From Syntrophaceae bacterium UBA5744 (GTDB lineage Bacteria > Desulfobacterota > Syntrophia > Syntrophales > UBA2192), in NCBI GenBank assembly GCA_002419215.1, contig DIFQ01000001.1, positions 62,001 to 126,000 on the forward strand: 64,000 nucleotides of DNA, in the 5' to 3' direction. The position numbers and the translations under genes were made by a program. The notes under the pieces were generated by a model. It worked only from the letters and a program-made list of their open reading frames with translations, was not told where the DNA came from and did not search any database. This document shows positions 16,245 to 26,580 of the stretch, one piece after another (position 1 is the first letter of the stretch; each line of letters starts with the position of its first letter).

Positions 16245-16520
16245 ATGCTCGAAAACACCCTCGAAAAGATCGCCGAGAAGATCCTGACTCTCGACGAGGC
16301 ATCGCTTGCCTCCCTCTGGGATCAATACAAGCAGAAGATGGAAAAGTTCCAGCCCACGAGGGAGTGGGAACGCTCCGTCATCGTCTTCTTCATCATCAAT
16401 TCCGTCCGAGTCAAGAATCATATCTTCAACGAGCGCATCCTTCAACATCAACAGCACGGTGAACCGAGGCCGGAAGAGCCGGCGCCGAAGGGGAAGCCGA
16501 ACCTCAAGCTCGTCAAGTAG
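16245..16520 (+). CDS. Small conserved-looking protein encoded directly before ligA
   Basis: I do not recognise a named family. The 91-residue product (MLENTLEKIAEKILTLDEAS...) is helical and mixed-charge, has a WDQYKQKMEKF segment and a central RSVIVFFIINSVRVKNHIF stretch, and ends in a proline/lysine-rich tail. ATG 16245 is chosen because AAGGAAG is at proper distance; ATG 16239 in the same frame is too close to it. Its stop is immediately followed by the ligA ATG, and the promoter at 16189 serves both. It is real judging from promoter, ribosome-binding site and codon use; its function is unknown. Confidence 0.75.
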   Translation: MLENTLEKIAEKILTLDEASLASLWDQYKQKMEKFQPTREWERSVIVFFIINSVRVKNHIFNERILQHQQHGEPRPEEPAPKGKPNLKLVK

Positions 16521-18548
<2,028 letters not shown>

Positions 18549-18570
18549 GTGTCTCGTGTTATGCGTTATG

Positions 18571-18656
18571 GCCGTTCGTCTTGAGCCTTTTGCCTTTTGT
18601 CGTTCGATTTTCTCCTTTTAACCTTTAACCTTTTTCCTTTTGCCTGGAGATGATTC
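18571..18656. repeat. CCTTTTG heptad repeat downstream of ligA
   Basis: Words such as CCTTTTG, CCTTTTG, TCGTTCG, CCTTTTAA, CCTTTAA, CCTTTTT and CCTTTTG follow with a mostly 7-nt period, preceded by GTTATGC and GTTATGG. No facing arm is seen here. Confidence 0.75.
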
Positions 18657-18711
18657 ACCTTCACCCCAACCCCGCCCAGCTATAGGAAGGGGAGCATTCA
18701 CCCTCACCTCA

Positions 18712-18736
18712 ATCCTCTCCCCTCAAGGGAGAGGAT
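18712..18736. repeat. CCCTCACC-type hairpin before the acylphosphatase gene
   Basis: ATCCTCTCCC (18712-18721) and GGGAGAGGAT (18727-18736) form a perfect 10-bp stem, preceded by TTCACCCTCACC. Same family as 9875-9918 and 60116-60139. Confidence 0.75.
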
Positions 18737-18783
18737 GATCGAGGAAAGGGTTTTTCACCGGGAGAGGGAGACTGAGGTACCCC

Positions 18784-19074
18784 ATGGGCGTTGACAGGAA
18801 ACGCGTCCACGTCATCATCACCGGCAGGGTCCAGGGGGTGTTCTTCCGGGCCAAGACCCGTAACGAGGCCATCCGGAACAACGTAACGGGCTGGGTCAAA
18901 AACCTCCCCGACGGCCGCGTCGAAGCCGTCCTCGAAGGCAGACCGGAAGACGTGGACCGTGTCGTCGGCTGGTGCCGCATCGGTCCGAGCCTGGCCGAGG
19001 TGAAAGGCGTCGAATCGGTTGAGGAACCTTACACGGGCGCATTTGCGGAATTCGCGATCCGATACGGGCACTGA
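18784..19074 (+). CDS. acyP: Acylphosphatase
   Basis: This 96-residue enzyme hydrolyses acyl phosphates. It has both signatures: GRVQGVFFRAKTRNEA with the catalytic arginine, and GWVKNLPDGRVEAVLEG with the catalytic asparagine. The ATG at 18784 follows GGGAGAGGGAGACTGAGG, partly supplied by the preceding repeat. It precedes the exported hydratase-like gene by 70 nt on the same strand. Confidence 0.95.
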   Translation: MGVDRKRVHVIITGRVQGVFFRAKTRNEAIRNNVTGWVKNLPDGRVEAVLEGRPEDVDRVVGWCRIGPSLAEVKGVESVEEPYTGAFAEFAIRYGH

Positions 19075-19144
19075 GGGACGAGACGGTTTTCGGGCGACGA
19101 GTCCGCGAAAGCCGGCAAAATAAAACGATCAGGAGGGGAACAGG

Positions 19145-20011
19145 ATGAAAAGAACCAGACTTCTTTATGCGGCGTTGTTGAGCGTGCTGCTTGCTTTCGG
19201 CCTTTGCCATCATGCCCTGGCGGCCGGTGAGGGAACGAGGCTTGCCGATTTCTATCTGACGAAGCTGCCGGCACCGGCCCTGACCCCGGCCCCGACGCTG
19301 GATCAGGCCATGAAGATCCAGGCCGGGTTCAACAAGGCCATCATGCCCGTATTCGGCAAGGTGGTGGGCTACAAGGCCGGGTTGACGAACCCCAGCGTCC
19401 AGAAGGTCTTCGGCGTCAACGCACCGGTGCGCGGGACCCTGATGGAGAAGATGATCCTCAAATCCGGCACGACGATTGAGGCCGATTTCGGTGCACGCCC
19501 CCTCTACGAAGGGGACCTGATCCTTCGCGTGGGAAGCGATGCCATCAACGGCGCAAAGACACCGATGGAAGCTCTTCAGGGCATTGACGCGGCCATCCCC
19601 TTCATCGAACTTCCCGATCTGGTCTATGCCAAAGACGTGAAAATCAACGGGGCATTGCTTGCCGCAGTCAACGTGGCCGCCCGGTACGGCATCGTGGGCG
19701 AGCCGATCCCCGTTCAGGCCACCCCGGAATGGATGGAACGGCTGAAGACGTTTAAATGCCAGATCTACAACGACAAGGGGGCCATGCTCATCGAAGCGCC
19801 GGGATCGAGCCTCCTGGAACATCCGATGAATGTAGTTCTGTGGATCAGGGATTCGCTCAAGGCGGACGGCATCGCGCTGAAGAAGGGGGATCTTCTGTCT
19901 CTCGGCACGATCACGAAGCTCACCCCCACGGCGCCGAACACGACCGTCTTTGCGCGATACGTCGGCCTGGACCCGAAAGGCCATGTCGTCATCTCCGTGA
20001 CCTTCAAGTAG
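19145..20011 (+). CDS. Exported 2-keto-4-pentenoate hydratase-like (FAH superfamily) protein
   Basis: The 288-residue product has a clear Sec signal peptide (MKRTRLLYAALLSVLLAFG, cleavage probably after ALA near residue 26). After it comes a domain like MhpD/XylJ hydratases: GKVVGYKAGLTNPSVQ, the metal-site glutamates in LYEGDLILRVG and PFIELPDL, and a C-terminal LKKGDLLSLGTITKL. Known members of this family act on aromatic-ring cleavage products in the cytosol. A periplasmic version is unexpected, so its role is unclear. AGGAGGGGAACAGG precedes the ATG. A 12-bp perfect palindrome lies 20 nt after the stop. Confidence 0.82.
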   Translation: MKRTRLLYAALLSVLLAFGLCHHALAAGEGTRLADFYLTKLPAPALTPAPTLDQAMKIQAGFNKAIMPVFGKVVGYKAGLTNPSVQKVFGVNAPVRGTLMEKMILKSGTTIEADFGARPLYEGDLILRVGSDAINGAKTPMEALQGIDAAIPFIELPDLVYAKDVKINGALLAAVNVAARYGIVGEPIPVQATPEWMERLKTFKCQIYNDKGAMLIEAPGSSLLEHPMNVVLWIRDSLKADGIALKKGDLLSLGTITKLTPTAPNTTVFARYVGLDPKGHVVISVTFK

Positions 20012-20030
20012 ACCGAACCGCTGTCCCGAT

Positions 20031-20068
20031 CCGCGGCCATGGCGCCATGATCAGGGCCATGGCCGCGG
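20031..20068. repeat. 12-bp perfect inverted repeat after the hydratase-like gene
   Basis: CCGCGGCCATGG (20031-20042) and CCATGGCCGCGG (20057-20068) with a 14-nt loop; a further CTGT/ACAG can pair with a bulge. There is no T-run, so it is at best a rho-assisted or stabilising 3' hairpin, or an operator upstream of the PAS regulator gene. Confidence 0.7.
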
Positions 20069-20128
20069 ACAGGGATCATCCGCGGGCGCCCGTGCACCGC
20101 GCAGATCCTTTCGTTTCACCATCCCTCC

Positions 20129-20157
20129 TTGACAGAACGGGTCATCTCTCTTACAGT
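20129..20157 (+). promoter_or_regulatory. Sigma-70-like promoter of the PAS-LuxR gene
   Basis: Consensus TTGACA (20129-20134), 17 nt, TACAGT (20152-20157). The leader before the regulator start is about 120 nt and contains a short out-of-frame ORF beginning at 20252. Confidence 0.65.
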
Positions 20158-20282
20158 ATGCACGTCAACGTTGCGGAACGCAGGATCCGCGACCTCCCCG
20201 TGTCCGCTGTATCTTTCCTGCGCACGGCGCGGCAAAGAGGGGAAGGGCGACATGTTCCCAATACGGCAAAAAGGTCAACCGG

Positions 20283-21563
20283 ATGAGATCCACCCGAAGA
20301 GGCAATCCCGAAGCGGAGCCGGAAAAAGAGACAACTCCGGAGCCACCCTCCCCCGGCCGATCCCGGGACGGCGACAACATCTTCAAGACCCTCGCTGAAA
20401 AATCCTTTGTCGGGATGTACGTGGCACAGAACGGCCTGTTCGTCCGCGTCAACCCGATCGTCGCCTGCGTTTCGGGCTACGCAATCGAAGAGCTCGAGGG
20501 ACGGAGCGCCGACAGCCTCATCCACCCCGAAGACGCAACCCACGTCAAGCGAATGGCCCGGGAAATGATCCGGGGAAGACGCACGACGGCTCACGAATTC
20601 CGCATCGTCAGCCGCAGGGGGGAAATCCGTTGGGTGATGGAGGCGGTCACGCCGATCACCTACGCAGGCCGTCCCGCCCTGTTCGGCCACTTCATGGACA
20701 TCACCGACCGCAAGGGGATGGGAGAAAAACTGCGCGAGTCGGAAACCCTCTACCGGGCCATTTTCGAAACGACGGGTACGGCCACGATCATCATCGAGGA
20801 GGACACAACCGTCGTCCTCGTCAACTCGGAGTTCGAGCGCCTCTCCGGGGCGCCCAAGGAATACTGGGAGGGAAAACGCAGCTGGCTGGAATTCGCAGCG
20901 GAGAGGGAGCGCGACCGGATGCTGCAGTATCACAACCTGAGGCGATTGGACCCAGGCGCCGCGCCCGGCCGTTACGAATTCCGTTTCGTCAACGTCAAGG
21001 GGGAGGTCAAGGACGTGCTCGTCACGATCTCCATGATCCCGGGGACACGCCGCAGTGTCTCCTCCTACGCCGATATCACCGAGTTGAAGCGCCAGGAGAA
21101 AGCCCTGATCGGGCGCGAGCGGGAGATCCAGGCCAAGTCCCGGAATCTCGAGGAGATGAATACGGCCTTGAAGGTCCTTCTCAAGCAGCGCGAACAGGAC
21201 CAACAAGACATGGAGGACAAGGTCCTCGCCAACATCAAGCACCTCGTGATCCCCTACCTGGGCAAGCTCAGGACGGGACGGCTCGGCGAAAAGGAGCTCT
21301 CCTGCGTCAAGGTGCTGGAGTCGAACCTGATGAGCATCATTTCGCCCTTTTCCCAGCGTCTCTCCTCCAAATTTCTCAACCTCACACCGAAGGAGCTCCA
21401 GGTGGCCAATCTCGTCAAGGAGGGCCGGACGAGCAAGGAGATCGGCGATCTGCTGGACGTCTCGCCGGCGACGGTCGCCCTCTACCGGAACCGGATCCGG
21501 AAAAAGCTCGCCGTCACCGGCAAGAAGGTGAACCTCCGGACGTACCTCGCCTCCCTGAACTGA
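20283..21563 (+). CDS. PAS-PAS-coiled-coil-LuxR transcriptional regulator
   Basis: The 426-residue protein has a charged, proline-rich N-terminus (1-30) and a first PAS domain (about 33-145) ending in the PAC motif GHFMDITDRKGM. A second PAS domain (about 150-265) ends in SSYADITELKRQEKA. A coiled coil (265-320) leads to a C-terminal LuxR-type helix-turn-helix (LTPKELQVANLVKEGRTSKEIGDLLDVSPATVALY). There is no transmembrane segment or receiver domain, so it is a cytosolic one-component sensor. Its ligand is unknown. It lies between the exported hydratase-like gene and the acyl-CoA dehydrogenase pair, which are plausible targets. Confidence 0.87.
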   Translation: MRSTRRGNPEAEPEKETTPEPPSPGRSRDGDNIFKTLAEKSFVGMYVAQNGLFVRVNPIVACVSGYAIEELEGRSADSLIHPEDATHVKRMAREMIRGRRTTAHEFRIVSRRGEIRWVMEAVTPITYAGRPALFGHFMDITDRKGMGEKLRESETLYRAIFETTGTATIIIEEDTTVVLVNSEFERLSGAPKEYWEGKRSWLEFAAERERDRMLQYHNLRRLDPGAAPGRYEFRFVNVKGEVKDVLVTISMIPGTRRSVSSYADITELKRQEKALIGREREIQAKSRNLEEMNTALKVLLKQREQDQQDMEDKVLANIKHLVIPYLGKLRTGRLGEKELSCVKVLESNLMSIISPFSQRLSSKFLNLTPKELQVANLVKEGRTSKEIGDLLDVSPATVALYRNRIRKKLAVTGKKVNLRTYLASLN

Positions 21564-22058
21564 GCATATATTTTTCATATACAGTTTATCTTCATTCTTA
21601 TCCCATTGCCCTTCCGATTGAGCTGCCTTACACTGGGTCCCGACATCGGACGTCAGGCTGCCCACCCGTTCAGAAGGCTCTCCTTCGGCGGCTCCCAAGT
21701 CACGAATCGTGACCTTCGGCCTGGCTTCCCGGCGTTGAGTCCCCACGCCAGGATGTCTAACAACGGAGGTCATCACTCCCATGCTCACGCTTTCCACCAA
21801 GGCCGGCATGTTGCCGCCGATCTGATCCCATACCTGCTCTTATCCGGTTGACGGTCACTGCGAACGCACCGCCGATGCGATCGCAAGAAGAGCGGTCTTC
21901 CGCCAACAGGACGAAACCCGTCTTCACCAGGAACAGACTCGGGCACGTGCCGAAACGCGCTGCCTTGATGAACCATTTCCGCGGGATGCAGTCATCCCGC
22001 TGCCCGACGAAGTCGGGCGACATCTCACACCATCCATTCGATTTCGTAAGGAGGTTCT
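21564..22058. other. 495-nt gene-free stretch with several palindromes
   Basis: No convincing coding frame is seen on either strand. It holds GTCACG-AAT-CGTGAC (21699-21713), the 10-bp palindromes TGCGATCGCA (21876-21885) and GGCACGTGCC (21942-21951), and two adjacent perfect hairpins (21981-22018). It ends in the TAAGGAGG ribosome-binding site of the acyl-CoA dehydrogenase gene. It is the likely control region of that gene. No clear sigma-70 promoter was found in it. Confidence 0.5.
21981..22018 (+). promoter_or_regulatory. Two tandem perfect hairpins upstream of acyl-CoA dehydrogenase
   Basis: GCGGGATG-CAGT-CATCCCGC (21981-22000) is followed after one base by GCCCGAC-GAA-GTCGGGC (22002-22018), ending 40 nt before the start codon. 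Both stems are perfect. There is no T-run. It may be a structured leader or a protein-binding site. Confidence 0.65.
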
Positions 22059-23198
22059 ATGCTGAGTTTTCAACTGACCGAGGAACAGGAAGCCATCCGC
22101 GAGATGGCGAGGAAATTTGCCGAGCAGGAGATTGCTCCCCATGCCATACACTACGACGAGCGGGACGAATTCCCCTGGGAGATCATCAAGAAGCTCCACG
22201 AGGTGGGGCTGCTCACTGCGGGGGTTCCCGAGGAATTCGGCGGGCCCGGGATCGACTACATCGGACAGGCTGTTGTCTGCGAAGAGCTTTCACGGGGAGA
22301 CGCGGGCGTCGGGACGACGGTGCTGGCCAGCTGCATGCTCGGCGCCGACCCCGTCGTGATCGGCGGCAACGACGACCAGAAGAAGCGCTTCTTCGACGTT
22401 CTGAACAAGGGCGGCCTCGGGGCATTCTGCCTTACCGAACCGGGCGCGGGATCGGATGCCGCCGGCCTCTCCATGACGGCGAAGCTCGACGGCGACAGCT
22501 ACATCCTCAACGGCACCAAGCAGTTCATCACCAACGGCGGCGTTGCGGACTACTACACCGTCTTCGCCACGACGGACAAGAAGCTCAAGCACAAGGGCAT
22601 CGTGGGGTTCATGGTGGACCGCCACTCGCCGGGGGTGAGCATCGGCAAGAAGGAGAACAAGCTCGGCATCCGCACCTCCGACACCGCGCAGGTCGTCTTC
22701 GAGGACGTCCGGGTGCCCGTCGCCAACCGCCTCTGGAACGAAGGCGAGGGCTTCAAGCTCTGCATGTTGACCCTGGACATGTCCCGGCCGTTGATCGCGG
22801 CCCTTGCCGTGGGAAACGCCCAGAGCGCCTTCGACTGTGCCCTGCGTTACGCCAAGGACCGCGTGGCCTTCGGGAAGCCCATCGCCACCCTGCAGGCCAT
22901 CCAGTTCATGCTCGCCGACATGGCCATGGAGATCGAGGCGGCCCGCCTGCTTTCCTGGAATGCCTGCTGGCTCAAGATGCAGGGCAAGCCCTTCGGCCTC
23001 GCGGCCTCCATGGCGAAGGCCTATGCCGCCGACATGGGGATGAAGGTCACCACGGATGCCGTCCAGATCCTCGGCGGTTACGGCTACTCGAAGGAATACC
23101 CGGCGGAGAAATGCATGCGCGACGCCAAGATCATGCAGATCTACGAGGGAACGAGCCAGATCCAGCGCGTCGTCATCGCCGCCAACCTGCTTCGCTAG
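22059..23198 (+). CDS. Acyl-CoA dehydrogenase
   Basis: This FAD enzyme introduces the 2,3-double bond into acyl-CoA and passes electrons to ETF. The 379 residues show the complete fold: [16 protein letters not shown] (FAD and substrate), [28 protein letters not shown] and the C-terminal [12 protein letters not shown] with the catalytic base E363 in the short-/medium-chain position. TAAGGAGG precedes the ATG. The CoA-transferase gene follows after 13 nt, so the pair probably activates and oxidises an organic acid. The exact chain length is not predictable here. Confidence 0.95.
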   Translation: MLSFQLTEEQEAIREMARKFAEQEIAPHAIHYDERDEFPWEIIKKLHEVGLLTAGVPEEFGGPGIDYIGQAVVCEELSRGDAGVGTTVLASCMLGADPVVIGGNDDQKKRFFDVLNKGGLGAFCLTEPGAGSDAAGLSMTAKLDGDSYILNGTKQFITNGGVADYYTVFATTDKKLKHKGIVGFMVDRHSPGVSIGKKENKLGIRTSDTAQVVFEDVRVPVANRLWNEGEGFKLCMLTLDMSRPLIAALAVGNAQSAFDCALRYAKDRVAFGKPIATLQAIQFMLADMAMEIEAARLLSWNACWLKMQGKPFGLAASMAKAYAADMGMKVTTDAVQILGGYGYSKEYPAEKCMRDAKIMQIYEGTSQIQRVVIAANLLR

Positions 23199-23211
23199 GA
23201 GGATTCGATCA

Positions 23212-24582
23212 ATGAGCCATGCCGACGAATACCGGAAAAAGCGCGTGACGCCGGAAGAGGCCGTGCGGGTTGTCCGTTCGGGGGACTGGGTCGAGTACGG
23301 GCAGTTTGCCTTGTCCGCCGTTGTGCTGGACAAGGCGCTGGCGGCGCGCAGGGACGAGCTTCTCGACGTGAAGATCCGTGCGACGACCCGGGCCATCGGG
23401 ATCCCCGAGACGGTCAAGGCCGACCCGACGACAGAGCACTTCGCCTATCACAACGTCCACTTCAGCGGACATGATCGCAAGGCCCACGACCAGGGACTTT
23501 GCTGGTTCATCCCCATCCTCTACCACGAAGTGCCGCGCTACTACCGCGAAAACTGCGAAGTGGACGTGGCCATGATGCCCGTGTCGCCCATGGACCGCAA
23601 CGGCTACTTCAATTTCAGCCTCTCGAACTCCCACTCCCGCGCCATCTGCGACAAGGCCAAGACGCTCATCGTCGAGGTCAACGCCGGACTTCCCGTGTGC
23701 CTCGGCGGCCGGGAGGAGAGCGTCCACGTCTCCGAGGTGGACCTCATCGTAGAGAGCGACTGGAAGGTGCCGGAGCTTCCCTCCATCGCACCCAGCGAGG
23801 TGGACCGCAAGATTGCCTCGCTCATCGTCGACGAGTTGCGGAACGACTGCTGCATCCAGCTCGGCATCGGCGGGATGCCAAACGCCGTGGGGTCGATGAT
23901 CGCGCAGTCGGACCTCAAGAACCTCGGCATCCACACGGAGATGTTCTGCGATTCCATGATGGAGATGGCCCTGGCGGGCCGCGTGACGGGCGCCTGCAAG
24001 GCAACGGACCGCGGCAAGATCGCCTACACGTTCTGCCTGGGCTCAAGGGACTGCTACGAGTTCCTGGATCGTAACCCGATGTGCGCTTCCTACCCCGTGG
24101 ATTACACGAACGACCCCTTCATCATCTCACGCAACGACAACGTGATCGCCATCAACAACTGCGTGGAAATCGACCTGTTCGGGCAGGTCTGTTCGGAATC
24201 GTCGGGGACACGTCAAATCAGCGGTACGGGAGGGCAGGTCGATTTCACCTACGGCGCCTACCGTTCGAAGGGAGGAAAGGCTTTCCTCTGCATGAGCTCC
24301 ACCTTCGAAAAGAAGGGAACGGCTGTCTCACGAATCAAGCCCCTGCTTTCGGAAGGGGCCATCGTGACGGACCCGAGGGCACTGGTATCCTACGTCGTGA
24401 CGGAATACGGGATCGTGAATCTCAAAGGCAAGTCGACATGGGAACGAGCCGAGGCCCTGATCTCGATCGCGCACCCCGACTTCCGCGACGAGCTCGTCCG
24501 CGAGGCGGAACGGATGGGAATCTGGAGGCGCTCCAACCGGGCAAACAGCTCAACGGCCACGGTCGTGGCGTTTCGACGCTGA
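23212..24582 (+). CDS. Acetyl-CoA hydrolase / 4-hydroxybutyrate CoA-transferase family protein
   Basis: The 456-residue family I CoA-transferase starts at ATG 23212 behind CTAGGAGG. It has the N-terminal domain (about 10-200), then [10 protein letters not shown] (CoA and oxyanion loop), [15 protein letters not shown] with the presumed catalytic glutamate, [13 protein letters not shown] and [14 protein letters not shown]. It most likely moves CoA between acetate and another acid, such as butyrate or a hydroxy acid, feeding the dehydrogenase encoded just upstream. True hydrolase activity is less likely given the family and context. Confidence 0.9.
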   Translation: MSHADEYRKKRVTPEEAVRVVRSGDWVEYGQFALSAVVLDKALAARRDELLDVKIRATTRAIGIPETVKADPTTEHFAYHNVHFSGHDRKAHDQGLCWFIPILYHEVPRYYRENCEVDVAMMPVSPMDRNGYFNFSLSNSHSRAICDKAKTLIVEVNAGLPVCLGGREESVHVSEVDLIVESDWKVPELPSIAPSEVDRKIASLIVDELRNDCCIQLGIGGMPNAVGSMIAQSDLKNLGIHTEMFCDSMMEMALAGRVTGACKATDRGKIAYTFCLGSRDCYEFLDRNPMCASYPVDYTNDPFIISRNDNVIAINNCVEIDLFGQVCSESSGTRQISGTGGQVDFTYGAYRSKGGKAFLCMSSTFEKKGTAVSRIKPLLSEGAIVTDPRALVSYVVTEYGIVNLKGKSTWERAEALISIAHPDFRDELVREAERMGIWRRSNRANSSTATVVAFRR

Positions 24583-24689
24583 CCCTCCCGGCTACGGCCC
24601 GCTGAAGCTTCCGCCCGTTGCGACGGGGGCATCGGGAGCGTCACCTCTCCTCTCGAGAGGGTCGGCGTTTCGTCAGGACACCCGCGTCT

Positions 24690-24825
24690 CTTTTCGGACG
24701 GGACCCCATATCCCTCCGTCCTGCCGAAAAGGGATGCGGCCGTCCCTGTCCGGACCGCACGGCGAGCGGCGCGACATGGGCAGCGGTATGGGTTTCAGCG
24801 ATGGGGCGGGCCGGGTGCCCGCCCC
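24690..24825. terminator. Two hairpins between convergent CoA-transferase and ridA
   Basis: CTTTTCGG-ACGGGAC (24690-24704) faces GTC-CTGCCGAAAAG (24718-24731). GGGGCGGGC (24803-24811) faces GCCCGCCCC (24817-24825) with a 5-nt loop. Neither has a T-run. The position between converging genes suggests termination or transcript stabilisation. Confidence 0.45.
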
Positions 24826-24845
24826 TCCCAACCGCACGCGTCGGA

Positions 24846-25223
24846 TCACGCCCCGCAGATCACGGAAATCTCGATGGCGGCATCGCGGGGGAGCTTGGCC
24901 ACCTGGACGGTCTCCCGGGCGGGGGGCGCCTCCGCGAAATACCGGCCGTAAATTTCGTTGAATGCCGCAAAATCGTTCATGTCCCTCAGGAATACCGTCG
25001 ACTTGAGCACGTTTTGGAGGCTCATCCCGGCCTCCTCGACGATGGCCTTCAGGTTTTCCAGAACCTGGACGGCCTGCGCCTCGATGCCGGCACCGGCAAA
25101 TTCTCCCGTTTTCGGATTCATTCCGAGCGTACCCGACACGAACAGAAGGTCTCCGAATCTCACGGCCTGGGAATAAGGCCCGATCGCCTTGGGCGCACCC
25201 GCCGTGTTGATGATCGTCTTCAT
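24846..25223 (-). CDS. ridA: RidA family enamine/imine deaminase
   Basis: RidA hydrolyses reactive 2-aminoacrylate-type enamines made by PLP enzymes. The 125-residue product has the expected trimer-fold length, with AIGPYSQAVRFGDLLFVSGTLG at the start and the active-site arginine in PPARETVQVAKLPRDAAIEI. It stands alone, divergent from livK and convergent with the CoA-transferase gene. Confidence 0.94.
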   Translation of the reverse strand: MKTIINTAGAPKAIGPYSQAVRFGDLLFVSGTLGMNPKTGEFAGAGIEAQAVQVLENLKAIVEEAGMSLQNVLKSTVFLRDMNDFAAFNEIYGRYFAEAPPARETVQVAKLPRDAAIEISVICGA

Positions 25224-25327
25224 GCCGATCCCCCTTTCCCCTGGATGGATTATGGATCGGGATCATACCACGGATGGCCCGGACGACAAGCGAAAACTCG
25301 GTTCACGGGATCGGGTTTACTTTTCAG

Positions 25328-25354
25328 TTGACACCCCACGCCTTTCCCTATAGA
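25328..25354 (+). promoter_or_regulatory. Candidate promoter of the liv operon
   Basis: TTGACA (25328-25333) and TATAGA (25349-25354) with a rather short 15-nt spacer. The GGAGGG ribosome-binding site of livK follows 21 nt later. Confidence 0.5.
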
Positions 25355-25386
25355 AAAACGGTGATTTAAACGCTGGAGGGCCAAAC

Positions 25387-26505
25387 ATGAAAAAGCTTGC
25401 CGTGCTCGTTGCCGTCGTTGCAATGTTCGCATTTCTCGCAGTCCCGACCGCGCGGGCTGCCGAACCCATCAAGATCGGGGCCGCCTTCGCCCTTTCCGGA
25501 AGCATTGCCGTCTATGGCGAAGGATTCAAGAAGTGCATCGATCTTGCCGTCGAGGAGATCAACGCGAGGGGCGGCATCAAGGGAAGGAAGATCGAGATCG
25601 TCTACGAGGACAACAAGAGCAACCCCAAGGACTGCGTCACCGCCGTTCGCAAGTTGATCACCGTCGACAAGGTCCCCGTGATCTTCGGACCGGCCGGCAG
25701 CTCCAACTTCATGGCCACGGCCCCCGTGGCCCAGGAAAACAAGGTGGTCCTGATGTCGGCCCAGGGCGCGGCGGTCGGCTTGACCAAGGCCGGGGATTAC
25801 ATCTTCCGGGTCTTTCCCTCTGACACCCTCCAGGGCCCACACCTGGCAAAGCTCGCAATCGGCAAGGGATACAAAAAGGTCCCCGTCATGTACATCAACA
25901 ACGACTGGGGCCTGGGATTGAAGAACGCCTTCGTCGATGCCTACAAGAAGATGGGCGGCACCGTAACGGACCTCATCGCCTACGACGAAAAGAAGACGGA
26001 CTACCGCACCGAGCTTCTGCGCGCGAGCAAGGGTGCGCCCCCGGCCATCGTCAACCTGACCTACATCAATGAGGGCGCCGTGCAGTTCAAGCAGGCCTTC
26101 GAGATGGGAATCAAGACCCAGTGGCTCTGCGGATCGGCCGCCAGGGCGCCCAAGATGGTGGAGCTGGCCGGTAAGGCCGCAGAAGGGGTCATGGGCACCT
26201 ACCCCTCGGTCCCGCAGAACACGAAGGCCTACAAAACCTTCAAGGAAGCCTACAAGAAGAAGTACGGAGATGACAAGATCCCCATCTTCGGCGACTACAA
26301 CTACGACATGGTCTATGTCGCGGCCAGGGCCATCGAGCGGGGCGGAACCACCGCCGACGGGATCCGCAAGGCCCTGCCCGCCGCCGCAAAGGGGTTCAAG
26401 GGGGTCACGGGCGACAAGTCCTTCGACAACGAACGAAGCCCGAAGTTCGCCGAGTACGGGATCTGGATCGTGAAGGACGGCAAGATCGAGGACTACAAGA
26501 AATAA
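25387..26505 (+). CDS. livK: ABC transporter substrate-binding protein, branched-chain amino acid type
   Basis: This is a periplasmic type I binding protein. The 372-residue precursor has a signal peptide (MKKLAVLVAVVAMFAFLAV, cleavage after ARA near residue 23). The mature start is EPIKIGAAFALSGSIAVYGE, followed by GGIKGRKIEIVYEDNKSNP and VIFGPAGSSNFMATAPVAQE. Ligands in this family range from Leu/Ile/Val to amides and aromatic or short acids, so the substrate should not be assumed. It heads livKHMGF, and a strong terminator directly after it probably makes it the most abundant product. Confidence 0.92.
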   Translation: MKKLAVLVAVVAMFAFLAVPTARAAEPIKIGAAFALSGSIAVYGEGFKKCIDLAVEEINARGGIKGRKIEIVYEDNKSNPKDCVTAVRKLITVDKVPVIFGPAGSSNFMATAPVAQENKVVLMSAQGAAVGLTKAGDYIFRVFPSDTLQGPHLAKLAIGKGYKKVPVMYINNDWGLGLKNAFVDAYKKMGGTVTDLIAYDEKKTDYRTELLRASKGAPPAIVNLTYINEGAVQFKQAFEMGIKTQWLCGSAARAPKMVELAGKAAEGVMGTYPSVPQNTKAYKTFKEAYKKKYGDDKIPIFGDYNYDMVYVAARAIERGGTTADGIRKALPAAAKGFKGVTGDKSFDNERSPKFAEYGIWIVKDGKIEDYKK

Positions 26506-26539
26506 CCGACAGGCAGACCATCATCGGATCGCGCTGGAA

Positions 26540-26577
26540 GGTTCCGGCCGTCACTTCGGCCGGAACCTCCTTTTTTT
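26540..26577 (+). terminator. Rho-independent terminator between livK and livH
   Basis: GGTTCCGGCCG (26540-26550) and CGGCCGGAACC (26557-26567) form an 11-bp perfect stem, followed by TCC and seven T. The T-run ends 3 nt before the livH ATG, leaving no room for a Shine-Dalgarno. Confidence 0.88.
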
Positions 26578-26580
26578 CGT

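Noticed and set aside
18571..18656. Possible CRISPR-like array
   Set aside because: The units are 7 nt with no spacers of uniform length and no cas genes nearby. It belongs to the heptad repeat class.
20151..21809. 552-codon open frame opposite the PAS-LuxR gene
   Set aside because: Same reason. The part beyond the regulator (21564-21809) was examined as a possible gene remnant and shows no motif.
21876..21885. HIP1-like TGCGATCGCA palindrome
   Set aside because: It occurs once in this gap and contains the cyanobacterial HIP1 core by chance. Nothing else suggests that system.
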